Shown: positions 1 through 8,699, counted from the stretch's first letter. The stretch is DNA of 64,000 nt from Pseudidiomarina woesei (GCF_001418345.1 NZ_LIPW01000001.1:284429-348428); one strand, 5' to 3'. A program made the numbers and translations. Notes: generated by a model from the sequence alone, not told the origin.

Positions 1-246
1 GCTGAGCCTGAAGTGAAAGCTGAGCCTGAAGTGAAAGCTGAACCTGAAGTGAAGCGAGGCTCGACCAAAGGTTTTGTTACTTCAGCACCTATGACTAAAG
101 CGAGTCCAATTGTACGCACTGACGCCTTCCAGCCGTTAGCAGTTGCGCAAAATCACGTACGCTTGCCATTCAATAAAGATGCCCGTAGTGCAAGCTTTAA
201 AGAAGCGCGTTCAGTCACCGTTGCTGAAATGACTAAAACGCAGTAA
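1..246 (+). CDS. rne: C-terminal tail of a protein cut by the window edge, probably ribonuclease E
   Basis: The reading frame is open from base 1 and ends at TAA 244-246, so only the last 81 residues are present. It begins with three copies of the hexapeptide AEPEVK, encoded by an 18-bp tandem repeat, and continues as a low-complexity basic tail. The segment SAPMTKASP resembles the APMTRAP motif near the C-terminus of E. coli RNase E, inside the region that binds PNPase. Acidic Glu/Pro/Val repeats are also typical of RNase E scaffold domains. If correct, the catalytic half lies to the left of the window. The identification rests on this short motif and composition, so another repeat-rich protein is possible. 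An intrinsic terminator follows. Confidence 0.45.
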   Translation, partial: AEPEVKAEPEVKAEPEVKRGSTKGFVTSAPMTKASPIVRTDAFQPLAVAQNHVRLPFNKDARSASFKEARSVTVAEMTKTQ

Positions 247-282
247 CACTGCCGTTTGAAATAGAAAATCAAACAAATAAAA

Positions 283-312
283 AGCCAAGTTGAATATCAA
301 CTTGGCTTTTTT
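283..312 (+). terminator. Intrinsic terminator, probably bidirectional
   Basis: An 11-bp perfect stem, AGCCAAGTTGA with its complement around an ATA loop, is followed by a run of T and preceded by a run of A. It can end the rightward gene at 1-246 and the leftward peptidase gene that stops at 364. Confidence 0.85.
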
Positions 313-363
313 ATGGCCTTCAGAAATTGGGCTTGATGACCTAAGCTCTATCGTTTTGGCTTA

Positions 364-2838
364 TTACTTCAAGTTTTCTTCAAACAGTTTGAAAATACGA
401 CGGTATTCATCCAACCAACTCGATGGCTGACGGAAACCGTGTGGTTCAACTGGGAAGATTGCCGTTTCGAAGTCTTCTTTCTCATGCTCAATCAAGCGCT
501 GAACTAAACGAACGCTGTCTTGGAAAAACACATTGTCGTCAACCATGGGCGAGTTGATCAGCAATGCGTCTTCTAAACCTTCGGTAAAGTAAATTGGCGA
601 GCTGCGACGGTACGCAATAGGATCATCGTCCGGTAAATTCAAAATATTCGACGTGTAACCCGTGTTGTAATGTGCCCAGTCGCTCACCGGCCGTAATGCC
701 GAGCCGGCTTTAAACAAGCCAGGTTCTTTAAACAGCGCCATAAAGGTCAGGAAACCGCCATAAGAGCCACCGTATGTGCCCATACGATCGGTATCTACGT
801 TGGTGCTCTCGCCTGCCCACTTAACCACGTCAACTAAATCTTCAACTTCTGGAGTGCCCATTTGGCGATAAATGGCCGTGCGCCAATCGCGCCCATAGCC
901 CTTTGAACCACGGTAATCAAGGTCTAACACCACATAACCTTGCTGGGTTAAAAACGTATGGAACATAAATTCACGTTGATAGCCAGACCAGCCAGCATGG
1001 GCATTTTGCAAATAGCCAGCACCATGAATAAATACCACCGCTGGGTACTTTTCCGCGCGATTCGGGTCGTAATCTTTCGGATAATATACCCGCGTATAAA
1101 TTGGGTGCTCAACATGGCTTGAAGGAACAGGCACAATTTCTGGCGCTACCCAGTCAAACGCCATGAATTCATCTGTCACAGTTTGTGTCAAACGCTTGGC
1201 GATGTCCTCACCAATGTTTTGCACATAAAGCTCCTCTGGTTGCAAAGCTTCAGAGTGCTTCACTAACAGTTTGTCTTCTTGCGGGCTCAATTCATAATTA
1301 TTAATGCCGCCAAGCTTAGTCAACTGTTCAAGCTGCGCAGACTGCGTATGCACGCGGTAAACTTCGTAGTTACCTGGGTGCGTTTTATTGCCACTAAAAT
1401 AAATGTAGTCGCCGTTGGCGCTTACAGTCGGGTCTTCAGTGACAAAGTTGCCTTGCGTTAGTTGTTTAATTTTGCCGTTTAACGGTTTCACATACAGATG
1501 TGCGTAGCCATCGGCTTCTGACTGGAACCACAACGTTTTGCTGTTCGGTAAAAAGCCAAACTCATTGTGGGTATAGTTAATCCAGGCCTCATCGTGCAAA
1601 CGCTCATGGTTCACAAAACGTTTCCCGCCAAAATCAACACTGGCTATCCAGCGGTCTTTGTTGTCCCATGCTTCAAGCATAAGTGCCGCTTCGCTGCCAT
1701 CGTCAGACCAGCGAATAGCACCACTTTGCCAACCCCAGTCTTGCATTAAAGTAATTGGGCGCGGTTTTTTTTCTGATGTATAAGTCTTACCTTGGGCCGC
1801 GTAATTTTCTTTGCGCACATCTGCCAGCACATCATCATTCCAACCAGGTAATGTGTTGTAAGTTAACTGGGTTTGCTCGCCAGAAGTTAAATCTAGCACC
1901 ATAACCTGATGCTCAACAGGCTTGGCATCGGCAACGCGGGCACGCACTGACTCTGCTGCAACACGACCGTCTTCAGTGACATAATTCGGCATAATATCGC
2001 CGTCAGCACGCCATTTTTGCGGATCACTAATCGCTACAATCAATTTGTCACCAGCTGGTGATAAGCTCGCGGCCACAACTTGCTTGCCTTGGCCCAAGTA
2101 AAATGGTTGAGGCGCAAGTGAGCGATTGCTTTGCTGCAACTGTTGCTGCTGGGCAAAGCGATCAGCTTTGTTTTGACGCTCCACTTGCACAAACTTAATC
2201 AGTTCTTGTTGTTCGCGAGCTACGAAGTCTTTGGCGTCAGTATTGGCTTTTGGCGCGTCTTTGGTTTCTAGCGCAGCAATTTGCTGCGTTAATCCAGTCG
2301 CTGGGTCAACCACAAAAAAGTCGTTATTTTGGCGGTATGCCAACTGCCCGTTGGTCAAAAATAATAGCTGACTTTGGCGAGCTTCATCGCGGGTAAGCTG
2401 TTTAGTCTCACCTTGAGCGAGGTCACGAACAAAAACATTGCCCTCAAAGGTGTACGCTAGAAGCGTACGGTCAGCGTTGTAAACGCCGTTGTTGTAAGCG
2501 TAATTATGTAGTTTTTCTACCGGCACTTTATGGGCGCCTTGGTCCAGCGGTTGATGGTACCAGTCACGCAAAATCGATCCTTCGCGTTTTTGCTGGTATA
2601 ACACCCCGCTGCCATCGAGCATCCAGTAGGCATTTTCTGGTGAGCGAGCGACCCAGTCTTGATCAGCCATAATTTGTTTTATGGTCAGTGATTGATTCGC
2701 AGTTGCTTGTGAATTCGCAGCCGTCGCCAGCACCGCCGGCGGTGTTACGGCGGCTGTATTGTTATTTGTCGGCTCAGTGATAGCACAAGACGCGCTCATG
2801 AGCGCGGCAGCAATGGCTATTGCTAATTTTGTTTTCAT
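364..2838 (-). CDS. S9 family serine peptidase (dipeptidyl-peptidase IV type), exported
   Basis: An 824-residue protein with an N-terminal export signal ending SASC, a weak lipobox-like site. A beta-propeller-like DPP-IV N-terminal region spans roughly residues 50-560 and is followed by an alpha/beta-hydrolase domain. The nucleophile elbow GGSYGG places the catalytic Ser at 692; the Asp is 767 or 768 and the His is 800 in EPHGF. Such enzymes release dipeptides or trim oligopeptides in the periplasm. This fits a marine bacterium that feeds on protein and lies next to amino-acid catabolic genes. A terminator hairpin separates it from the upstream maiA, so it probably has its own promoter. The exact substrate cannot be read from the sequence. 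Confidence 0.9.
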   Translation of the reverse strand: MKTKLAIAIAAALMSASCAITEPTNNNTAAVTPPAVLATAANSQATANQSLTIKQIMADQDWVARSPENAYWMLDGSGVLYQQKREGSILRDWYHQPLDQGAHKVPVEKLHNYAYNNGVYNADRTLLAYTFEGNVFVRDLAQGETKQLTRDEARQSQLLFLTNGQLAYRQNNDFFVVDPATGLTQQIAALETKDAPKANTDAKDFVAREQQELIKFVQVERQNKADRFAQQQQLQQSNRSLAPQPFYLGQGKQVVAASLSPAGDKLIVAISDPQKWRADGDIMPNYVTEDGRVAAESVRARVADAKPVEHQVMVLDLTSGEQTQLTYNTLPGWNDDVLADVRKENYAAQGKTYTSEKKPRPITLMQDWGWQSGAIRWSDDGSEAALMLEAWDNKDRWIASVDFGGKRFVNHERLHDEAWINYTHNEFGFLPNSKTLWFQSEADGYAHLYVKPLNGKIKQLTQGNFVTEDPTVSANGDYIYFSGNKTHPGNYEVYRVHTQSAQLEQLTKLGGINNYELSPQEDKLLVKHSEALQPEELYVQNIGEDIAKRLTQTVTDEFMAFDWVAPEIVPVPSSHVEHPIYTRVYYPKDYDPNRAEKYPAVVFIHGAGYLQNAHAGWSGYQREFMFHTFLTQQGYVVLDLDYRGSKGYGRDWRTAIYRQMGTPEVEDLVDVVKWAGESTNVDTDRMGTYGGSYGGFLTFMALFKEPGLFKAGSALRPVSDWAHYNTGYTSNILNLPDDDPIAYRRSSPIYFTEGLEDALLINSPMVDDNVFFQDSVRLVQRLIEHEKEDFETAIFPVEPHGFRQPSSWLDEYRRIFKLFEENLK

Positions 2839-2883
2839 TTTTAGATCCTTGTTAGCCTATTTGTACCGGCTCATTAAACCAAA

Positions 2884-2910
2884 ATGCCCAGCAATATACG
2901 AGCTGGGCAT
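2884..2910 (-). terminator. Intrinsic terminator after maiA
   Basis: A 9-bp perfect stem (ATGCCCAGC and its complement) surrounds a 9-nt loop. It is followed on the minus strand by TTTTGGTTT. It separates the tyrosine operon from the S9 peptidase gene. Confidence 0.75.
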
Positions 2911-2943
2911 AGCATGAATGCGATGAAATTCGCGGTTCTTGGG

Positions 2944-3585
2944 TTAGCTTTCAGCGTCAGGCTGTTTGCTTGGATGCGCAGCCGCAACCCAAGGCAGTTC
3001 TAGCAGGCGTTGATAGATAGTCCGAATGAGTGGATAGTCCTCTAGGGCTATTCCAAAACGCTCCGCGCTGTAAACTTGCGGAACTAAACATACATCCGCT
3101 AGCGAGAAGTCGTCGCCCACACAATACTGGCCCGAAACTTCTTCCAGGTTTCGTTCTAGCGCCGTGAAGCTCTGCTTAAACCAATGCGCAAGCCAAGCTT
3201 GTTTTGCATTATCATCCGCGTCTAATTCGCGCACTAAATATTGCTGAACGCGTAAATTAATTAATGGCTGTAGTTCACTGGCAATATCTAACGCAATGGC
3301 ACGAATAGCACCGCGCTTCTGCGCGTTACCTGGTAACAACGAGGGTTTTGGGTGAGTTTCTTCTAGGTATTCAATAATCGCCAACGACTGGTGCAAAATA
3401 ACTGGACCATTCACAAGGGTTGGCACTAAGCCATTCGGGTTCAGTTGGCGATACGCTTGTTTGTGCTGCTCCCCGCCCTCTTTAATTAAGTGAACAGGAA
3501 TATAGTTGTAGTCTAGTTGCTTATAATTGAGCGCAATACGCGCCCGGTAACTGGCGCTCGAGCGCCAGTAGCCGTAGAGTTCCAT
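2944..3585 (-). CDS. maiA: Maleylacetoacetate isomerase (zeta-class glutathione S-transferase)
   Basis: Isomerises maleylacetoacetate to fumarylacetoacetate using glutathione, the fifth step of tyrosine breakdown. The N-terminal thioredoxin-like domain begins MELYGYWRSSASYR and carries the SSxSYR motif of the zeta class with the glutathione-activating Ser. An all-helical domain follows. I chose the ATG at 3585 (213 residues) because GGAG precedes it at proper spacing and the family usually begins there; an in-frame upstream start at 3609 would add eight residues overlapping fahA. It is the last gene of hpd-hmgA-fahA-maiA, 13 nt after fahA. Confidence 0.93.
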   Translation of the reverse strand: MELYGYWRSSASYRARIALNYKQLDYNYIPVHLIKEGGEQHKQAYRQLNPNGLVPTLVNGPVILHQSLAIIEYLEETHPKPSLLPGNAQKRGAIRAIALDIASELQPLINLRVQQYLVRELDADDNAKQAWLAHWFKQSFTALERNLEEVSGQYCVGDDFSLADVCLVPQVYSAERFGIALEDYPLIRTIYQRLLELPWVAAAHPSKQPDAES

Positions 3586-3598
3586 GATTACTCCGCAA

Positions 3599-4624
3599 TT
3601 ATTCGTCATGCGGCGAATACTGCACCACTTTTTGGTCTATCGCGCCAAAAATACTGTGGCCGTGTTCGTCGGTCATCTCTATTTTTATGGTGTCACCAAA
3701 TTGCATAAACCCAGTTGCAGGTTTACCGTCGCGAATGGTTTCAATCATTCGTACTTCGGCAATACAGCTATAGCCCACGCCGCCTTCGGCAATGGCGCTG
3801 CCATGATCAGTGCCTTGCTTATTCGACACTGTCCCTGAACCAATAATTGCACCGGCCCCTAAATGACGCGTCTTAGCCGCATGAGCAACAAGCTGCGCAA
3901 AATCAAACGTCATGTCTTCGCCAGCATTAGGTTTACCAAATGGCTTACCGTTATAGTAGCTCAATAATGGCAAATGTACCTTGTTATCACGCCAATTTGC
4001 GCCCAACTCATCAGGAGTTACGGCAACTGGCGAGAACGCTGAGGAAGGCTTGGACTGGAAAAAGCCAAATCCTTTGCCCAATTCGTTCGGAATTAACCCG
4101 CGCAACGACACGTCATTCACTAACATGAGTAACCGAATGTACTCGCCAGCTTGGTCAGGCTCAACCCCCATGGGTACGTCGTCAGTAATTACCGCAATTT
4201 CACCTTCAAAGTCGATACCCCAGGCAGTGTCAGCCATTTCGATATCGTCTTTCGGACCTAAAAAGTCGTCAGATCCGCCTTGGTACATGAGCGGATCGGT
4301 CCAAAAGCTCGGTGGCATTTCGGCGTTACGGGCTTTGCGAACAAGCTCAACGTGGTTGACATAAGCACTGCCGTCAGCCCACTGATAAGCACGCGGTAAT
4401 GGTGACTCGCAAAGGCGCTCATCAAATGCTTCCGCGTCGGCCAATTCGCCGTTGTTCAACGCCTGATATACTTTTTCTAGCTCTGGGGCTACACCGTCCC
4501 AGTCATCTAAAACTTCCTGCAGGGTTGCAGCTAGGGCTGGTACCTTAACAGCTTTAGTTAAATCTCGACTAACCACCATCAACTGGCCGTCTCGGGTTCC
4601 ATTTCGATAGGTCGCAAACTTCAT
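3599..4624 (-). CDS. fahA: Fumarylacetoacetase (fumarylacetoacetate hydrolase)
   Basis: Hydrolyses fumarylacetoacetate to fumarate and acetoacetate, the last step of tyrosine catabolism. The 341-residue protein has the FAH fold, with GIDFEGEIAVITDDVPMG as the metal-site segment, followed by LVNDVSLR and GSGTVSNKQG. It sits 5 nt after hmgA and 13 nt before maiA, which argues for one transcript. FAH-family proteins can have other substrates, but the flanking hmgA and maiA make this role close to certain. Confidence 0.93.
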   Translation of the reverse strand: MKFATYRNGTRDGQLMVVSRDLTKAVKVPALAATLQEVLDDWDGVAPELEKVYQALNNGELADAEAFDERLCESPLPRAYQWADGSAYVNHVELVRKARNAEMPPSFWTDPLMYQGGSDDFLGPKDDIEMADTAWGIDFEGEIAVITDDVPMGVEPDQAGEYIRLLMLVNDVSLRGLIPNELGKGFGFFQSKPSSAFSPVAVTPDELGANWRDNKVHLPLLSYYNGKPFGKPNAGEDMTFDFAQLVAHAAKTRHLGAGAIIGSGTVSNKQGTDHGSAIAEGGVGYSCIAEVRMIETIRDGKPATGFMQFGDTIKIEMTDEHGHSIFGAIDQKVVQYSPHDE

Positions 4625-4629
4625 AAAAT

Positions 4630-5775
4630 TTATGCCTTGTTGTCGTCTTTCGCTTTCCAGCTGTATACGTAGTCAGGGTTTTCTACCCCAGCACACGCCT
4701 CGCCCATTTCTAATGCATTACGGGTATCGAGCATCACCGCTACTTCGTCGGTGAACTTTTTCCGAAACTCTAACCCTGCCTGAAAGGCCTTCGGGTGTGG
4801 CCCGTGGGTAAACCCAGCTGGGTGGAAGGTTACCATACCTTTATCAATGTTATCACGGCTGAAGAAGTCACCTTCATGGTAGAACAAGACTTCATCGTAA
4901 TCATCATTGTTATGGTAAAACGGTACTTTTAACGCGCCAGGATCAGACTCAATAGGCCGCGGAACAAAGGTACAAACCACAAAGCCATCAGCCACAAAGG
5001 TTGTGTGTGCCGAAGGTGGCAAATGGTAACGGTGGCTCATTAATGGGCGAATATCGCGCCAATTTATGCGCACCGGGGCTAAGTCGCCATGCCAACCAAT
5101 GGCATCTAACGGGTTAAACGGATAAGTAATCACTGACACTTTGCCGTGCCGTTTAACCTGAACTTGCCAGCTATCTTCGCTGTATTGCGCCTTAAACGCG
5201 TCGTTGATATCTGGTGTGTCCAAGCACGCAGGGTCAAAAATTGCATGATTACCTACTAGCCCTTTTTCAGGCAGTTGGTACGCGCTGTTGGTCGCCTCAA
5301 TCATCACAATTTGCATGGGTTCAAGTGGCTCAATGCGCCATGAGGTGGCACGCGGTATCGCAAAATAGTCGCCTTTTTCTAAGGTGATATGGCCATAATC
5401 GCAAAATAACTCGCCGCGCCCTTCATGAATGAACAACAGCTCGTCGCCATCTGAGTTGCGCACCAAGAAATCCATGTTCTTATTGCAGTGCCAAATACGG
5501 AATTTACACTGTGCATTGTGCAATAACATCGGCACTTGCCATGGTGATTCCGTGGCCACGTTGTCGAGTTTATTAAAATCAAAGTTGCGTGGGCGTAAGT
5601 CGCCTTCCCACTCACTCCAACCAGTTGGAGCATGGCGATGATGAAAGTGCGTAGCCGGCCCAAAAAAGCCGCTACGCCCTACTTCGCGTTCATAGATCGC
5701 TTGCTCCGGAAAGTCAGCGTGCGCCTGCTTTGAGGCCACACCAACTTGTTTCGGAAAGCTAATCCATTTACGCAT
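4630..5775 (-). CDS. hmgA: Homogentisate 1,2-dioxygenase
   Basis: Opens the ring of homogentisate to give maleylacetoacetate, using Fe(II) and O2. The 381-residue protein has a cupin fold. The C-terminal stretch around YDEVLFYHEGDF and HPAGFTHGPHP carries the His/acidic iron-binding region typical of the family. It is shorter than the roughly 430-440 residue animal and pseudomonad enzymes, which I take as a lineage form and not a truncation, because both ends are intact. Its start overlaps the end of hpd by 8 nt, so the two are probably translationally coupled. Confidence 0.92.
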   Translation of the reverse strand: MRKWISFPKQVGVASKQAHADFPEQAIYEREVGRSGFFGPATHFHHRHAPTGWSEWEGDLRPRNFDFNKLDNVATESPWQVPMLLHNAQCKFRIWHCNKNMDFLVRNSDGDELLFIHEGRGELFCDYGHITLEKGDYFAIPRATSWRIEPLEPMQIVMIEATNSAYQLPEKGLVGNHAIFDPACLDTPDINDAFKAQYSEDSWQVQVKRHGKVSVITYPFNPLDAIGWHGDLAPVRINWRDIRPLMSHRYHLPPSAHTTFVADGFVVCTFVPRPIESDPGALKVPFYHNNDDYDEVLFYHEGDFFSRDNIDKGMVTFHPAGFTHGPHPKAFQAGLEFRKKFTDEVAVMLDTRNALEMGEACAGVENPDYVYSWKAKDDNKA

Positions 5776-6832
5776 CGCTTAATACTCCACGGCGAATTTG
5801 GTCTTCTTCAATAGATTCAAACAACGCTTTGAAGTTTCCTTCACCAAAACCTTCGTTACCTTTGCGCTGAATAATCTCAAAGAACACCGGGCCGATAACT
5901 GTTTGGGTAAAGATCTGCAGCAAAATACCGTCTTTCATTGGCGCGCCGTCAATCAAAATTTGCAGCTCGCGCAGCTCGTCCACATTCTCTTCGTGGCCTT
6001 CAACACGCTCATCAATCTTCGCATAGTAGGTATCTGGCGTTGGCATAAAGTCCATACCAATCGCTCGCAAGTCGCGTACGGTTTTGTAAATGTCATCAGA
6101 TGTTAAGGCAATGTGTTGAATACCTTCACCATTGTACTCACGCAAGTACTCTTCAATTTGTGACTTGTCGTCGTGCGACTCATTAATTGGAATACGAATT
6201 TTGCCACAAGGTGCAGTCATAGCACGGCTTAACAAACCGGTTAACTTACCTTCAATGTCAAAATAGCGAATCTCGCGGAAGTTACCAATGCGCTCATAGA
6301 ACCCAGCCCAAGTGTCCATGTTGCCGCGGAATACGTTGTGCGTTAAATGGTCAACTTCATATAATCCGGCAGCGTGATCTTTCATCTTCGCTTCCCAATT
6401 GTCATAGAAGTTAAAGTCAGCATGGTATATATCGCTGTCGACAAAATACAGCACGCTTTCACCAATGCCATAAACCGCAGGAAACTCTGCTTCGCCCGCT
6501 GCCGTATTACGTTGGAACGGTTTCGCACCATTTGCAACCGCGTGCTCAACCGCGTGCTTCGCATCTTTGACGCGCCACGCCATGCCACAAACGCTGGCAC
6601 CATGTGCCTTGGCAAATTCTTCAGCCTGGCCACCCGCTTCGGCGTTAATAATAAAATTAATATCGTTTTGCTTAAATAACCAAGCTTCCTTGGTTTTATG
6701 TTTAGCTACTTCGGTAAAGCCCAATTTAGTGAACAAGTCTTTTAAATCGGCAATACCTTTTGCGTTTGGTGCTGTGTACTCAACGAACTCAAAGCCGTCA
6801 GTTTGTAATGGGTTGTAATTAATATCTGTCAT
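5768..6832 (-). CDS. hpd: 4-hydroxyphenylpyruvate dioxygenase
   Basis: Converts 4-hydroxyphenylpyruvate to homogentisate. The 354-residue protein has two vicinal-oxygen-chelate modules. The iron ligands read as His162 (EVDHLTHN), His240 (GIQHIAL) and Glu319 (PVFFEIIQR), all present. GAGGAATTT stands just before the ATG. It is the first gene of the tyrosine operon. The upstream region holds a candidate sigma-70 promoter, two TyrR-box-like sites and an array of 7-bp repeats that would lie in the 5' leader of the mRNA. Confidence 0.95.
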   Translation of the reverse strand: MTDINYNPLQTDGFEFVEYTAPNAKGIADLKDLFTKLGFTEVAKHKTKEAWLFKQNDINFIINAEAGGQAEEFAKAHGASVCGMAWRVKDAKHAVEHAVANGAKPFQRNTAAGEAEFPAVYGIGESVLYFVDSDIYHADFNFYDNWEAKMKDHAAGLYEVDHLTHNVFRGNMDTWAGFYERIGNFREIRYFDIEGKLTGLLSRAMTAPCGKIRIPINESHDDKSQIEEYLREYNGEGIQHIALTSDDIYKTVRDLRAIGMDFMPTPDTYYAKIDERVEGHEENVDELRELQILIDGAPMKDGILLQIFTQTVIGPVFFEIIQRKGNEGFGEGNFKALFESIEEDQIRRGVLSDA

Positions 6833-6853
6833 AAATTCCTCGTTGTTTTAATT

Positions 6854-6968
6854 CAGCTATCAGATATCAGCGACTCTTCCCCAATATCCAATATCTAATA
6901 TCCAATATCGCTTTTGCTCTAATATCGCTTTTGATTTTCTACATATTGGGAGAGATATTGGAGAGAAG
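6854..6968. repeat. Degenerate 7-bp tandem repeat array (copy A)
   Basis: Four contiguous heptamers, CCAATAT CCAATAT CTAATAT CCAATAT, occupy 6881-6908, with two more (CAGCTAT CAGATAT) at 6854-6867. The 13-mer AATATCGCTTTTG occurs at 6904 and again at 6921. An inverted GATATTGGAGAGAAG at 6954-6968 can pair imperfectly with 6873-6887. The 17-mer AATATCGCTTTTGCTCT at 6904-6920 recurs exactly at 21115-21131. The array lies in the probable 5' leader of hpd. Confidence 0.85.
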
Positions 6969-6982
6969 CTAGCGAAGCACAT

Positions 6983-7012
6983 ACAATAGTGCCCGGCTGA
7001 TAAAACAGACAA
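6983..7012 (-). promoter_or_regulatory. Candidate sigma-70 promoter of hpd-hmgA-fahA-maiA
   Basis: On the minus strand, TTGTCT (7007-7012) and TATTGT (6983-6988) are 18 bp apart. They lie directly downstream of a TyrR-box-like site. The predicted start would give a leader of about 140 nt that contains the heptamer array. This is a prediction from sequence only. Confidence 0.45.
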
Positions 7013-7014
7013 TC

Positions 7015-7032
7015 TGTAAACTAATTGATACA
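7015..7032. promoter_or_regulatory. TyrR-box-like operator upstream of hpd
   Basis: TGTAAA-CTAATT-GATACA matches the TyrR box TGTAAAN6TTTACA except at two positions in the right half. It is centred near -47 from the predicted hpd start point, a position suited to activation. Confidence 0.6.
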
Positions 7033-7096
7033 GATCAAATTCAAGGCCTTGAACCGCCCTGTAATGTCACGAAAAGATTACAACGACCAACCCACC

Positions 7097-7114
7097 TGTA
7101 AACAAATCGATACA
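7097..7114. promoter_or_regulatory. Second TyrR-box-like operator upstream of hpd
   Basis: TGTAAA-CAAATC-GATACA has the same half-sites as the site at 7015. It lies between the tyrR stop codon and hpd, 82 bp from the first box. Confidence 0.55.
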
Positions 7115-7119
7115 AATGC

Positions 7120-8667
7120 CTAGCGTTTACGCTTTCCAATACCGTAGTCGCGTAATTTATTTGCCACCGCCGTATGCGATAAACCAAGTTTCTTCGCTAG
7201 CTGACGGGTACTTGGATAGCTTGGGTACAAGCGGCGCAAAATAGTCGCTTCAAATTTTTTGACCGCCTCATCAAGCGTTCCATCTTCAAGATCAACAGGT
7301 AAATTTTCGGGCAAACTATCAACTTCTGGTAGGTTAATATCACGTACATCAAGAGTGTCGCTTTCTGCCATTGAAATTGAGCGAAACAGGACATTTTCCA
7401 GTTGCCGAACGTTACCCGGCCACTGATACCGTTGTAAGAGCTCTCGTCCGGCCCTTGTTAACATCACCAAACTGCGACCCAGTCGTTGGCATGCCTGCAC
7501 AGTAAAATGCTCGGCTAACAAAGGAATGTCCGACTTGCGCTCACGCAATGGCGGCACGTGTAGACTCAACACGTTTAAGCGATAGAATAAGTCTTCTCGA
7601 AATTTCCCAGCTTCTACACGTTCACTTAAATCATCGTGTGACGAGCAAATAACCCGAACGTCTACCGTCACTTCTTGTTCTTCGCCTATGCGACGAAAAC
7701 GGCCGTCTTGAATAAAACGTAACAACTTGGCTTGTAGACCATTCGACATTTCGCCTACCGCATCAAGCAATACGGTACCGCCGTTAGCTTGTTCAAAAAT
7801 GCCTTTTTTCGCTTCCGTATAAGGCCCTAAGCTACCCTTACCATGGCCGAATAATTCGCTTTCTGCCACGTTGTCTGGTAACGCCGCACAGTTAATGGCC
7901 AAAAAAGGTTGTTCAGCACGGCTACTTGCTTGATGGCAGGCTCGTGCCAACAACTCTTTACCGACGCCAGTTTCACCGTGTATCAGCAAGGGCACGTTGA
8001 GTTGCGCCATTCGGGCCGCTTCTTTTAGTAAACGTTTCATGCTGGCATGTTCACCGAGTATTTGACCGAATGCTTCTTGTTGATTGCCCCGCTGCCACTG
8101 GCTCACCAAGGGTTGTGGTTTGCAGGTGATCACAGCGCCAGCAAAGCTATTATGACCATTTTCATCGGCCACCCAAACCGGCATCAAATCGGCGAAATAT
8201 TTAGCGCCACTTGCACTCACTTGCTGTGTGGTGGGTTCAGTAGGCTGTTTATCTAACCAGCGCTGCACCGCAAAGCCGCTTAACCAGTGGCTAATGGCAG
8301 TGCCATTGAGCTCGCTACGGTTATCGGTGAGTACCTGCTGAGCTGCGTCGTTCGCTATATCAATAAAACCTTTGCTATCAACCGACAATACTGGGTCCGG
8401 CAGTTTATTTAGCAGTAATTTGAATTCAAAATGCTCACGCTCAGAGGGCATGTAAGCGACAGTTTTTACGTCTTTAACGTTCGCAATACGGCGTATTTCT
8501 GGCATTAAATGCTGAAAGTCTTCAAACTCGAGTTCTGGAAAATTAAGAAAAATCTTACCCTTGGGGTCAACTTCAATACCACGCAAATCAATTTCATAAT
8601 CGCGCAAAATTTGTAGCACGTCTTGGGCAATGCCAAGCCGATCATCGCAGGTAATTTCCAAACGCAT
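7120..8667 (-). CDS. tyrR: TyrR/PhhR-type aromatic amino-acid regulator
   Basis: A DNA-binding regulator that responds to aromatic amino acids; 515 residues against 513 in E. coli. It has an ACT domain (about 1-70), a PAS domain (about 80-190), an AAA+ domain with Walker A GETGVGKE at 231-238, and a Fis-type helix-turn-helix at the C-terminus (PSTRQLAKKLGLSHTAVANK). The sigma-54 contact loop GAFTGA is absent (KGSLGPYT at 277-284), so it should act on sigma-70 promoters as TyrR does. The Walker-B motif reads LLDAVGEM, with Ala303 where the usual Glu should be. A TyrR-box-like site in its own promoter suggests autoregulation. Confidence 0.93.
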   Translation of the reverse strand: MRLEITCDDRLGIAQDVLQILRDYEIDLRGIEVDPKGKIFLNFPELEFEDFQHLMPEIRRIANVKDVKTVAYMPSEREHFEFKLLLNKLPDPVLSVDSKGFIDIANDAAQQVLTDNRSELNGTAISHWLSGFAVQRWLDKQPTEPTTQQVSASGAKYFADLMPVWVADENGHNSFAGAVITCKPQPLVSQWQRGNQQEAFGQILGEHASMKRLLKEAARMAQLNVPLLIHGETGVGKELLARACHQASSRAEQPFLAINCAALPDNVAESELFGHGKGSLGPYTEAKKGIFEQANGGTVLLDAVGEMSNGLQAKLLRFIQDGRFRRIGEEQEVTVDVRVICSSHDDLSERVEAGKFREDLFYRLNVLSLHVPPLRERKSDIPLLAEHFTVQACQRLGRSLVMLTRAGRELLQRYQWPGNVRQLENVLFRSISMAESDTLDVRDINLPEVDSLPENLPVDLEDGTLDEAVKKFEATILRRLYPSYPSTRQLAKKLGLSHTAVANKLRDYGIGKRKR

Positions 8668-8699
8668 AGCTGTGTAACGCCGTTATCGATGTGTGTATT

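Noticed and set aside
7120-8667. TyrR homologue as a sigma-54 activator with a -24/-12 promoter at hpd
   Set aside because: The GAFTGA loop is absent, and no GG-N10-GC element was found in the hpd upstream region.
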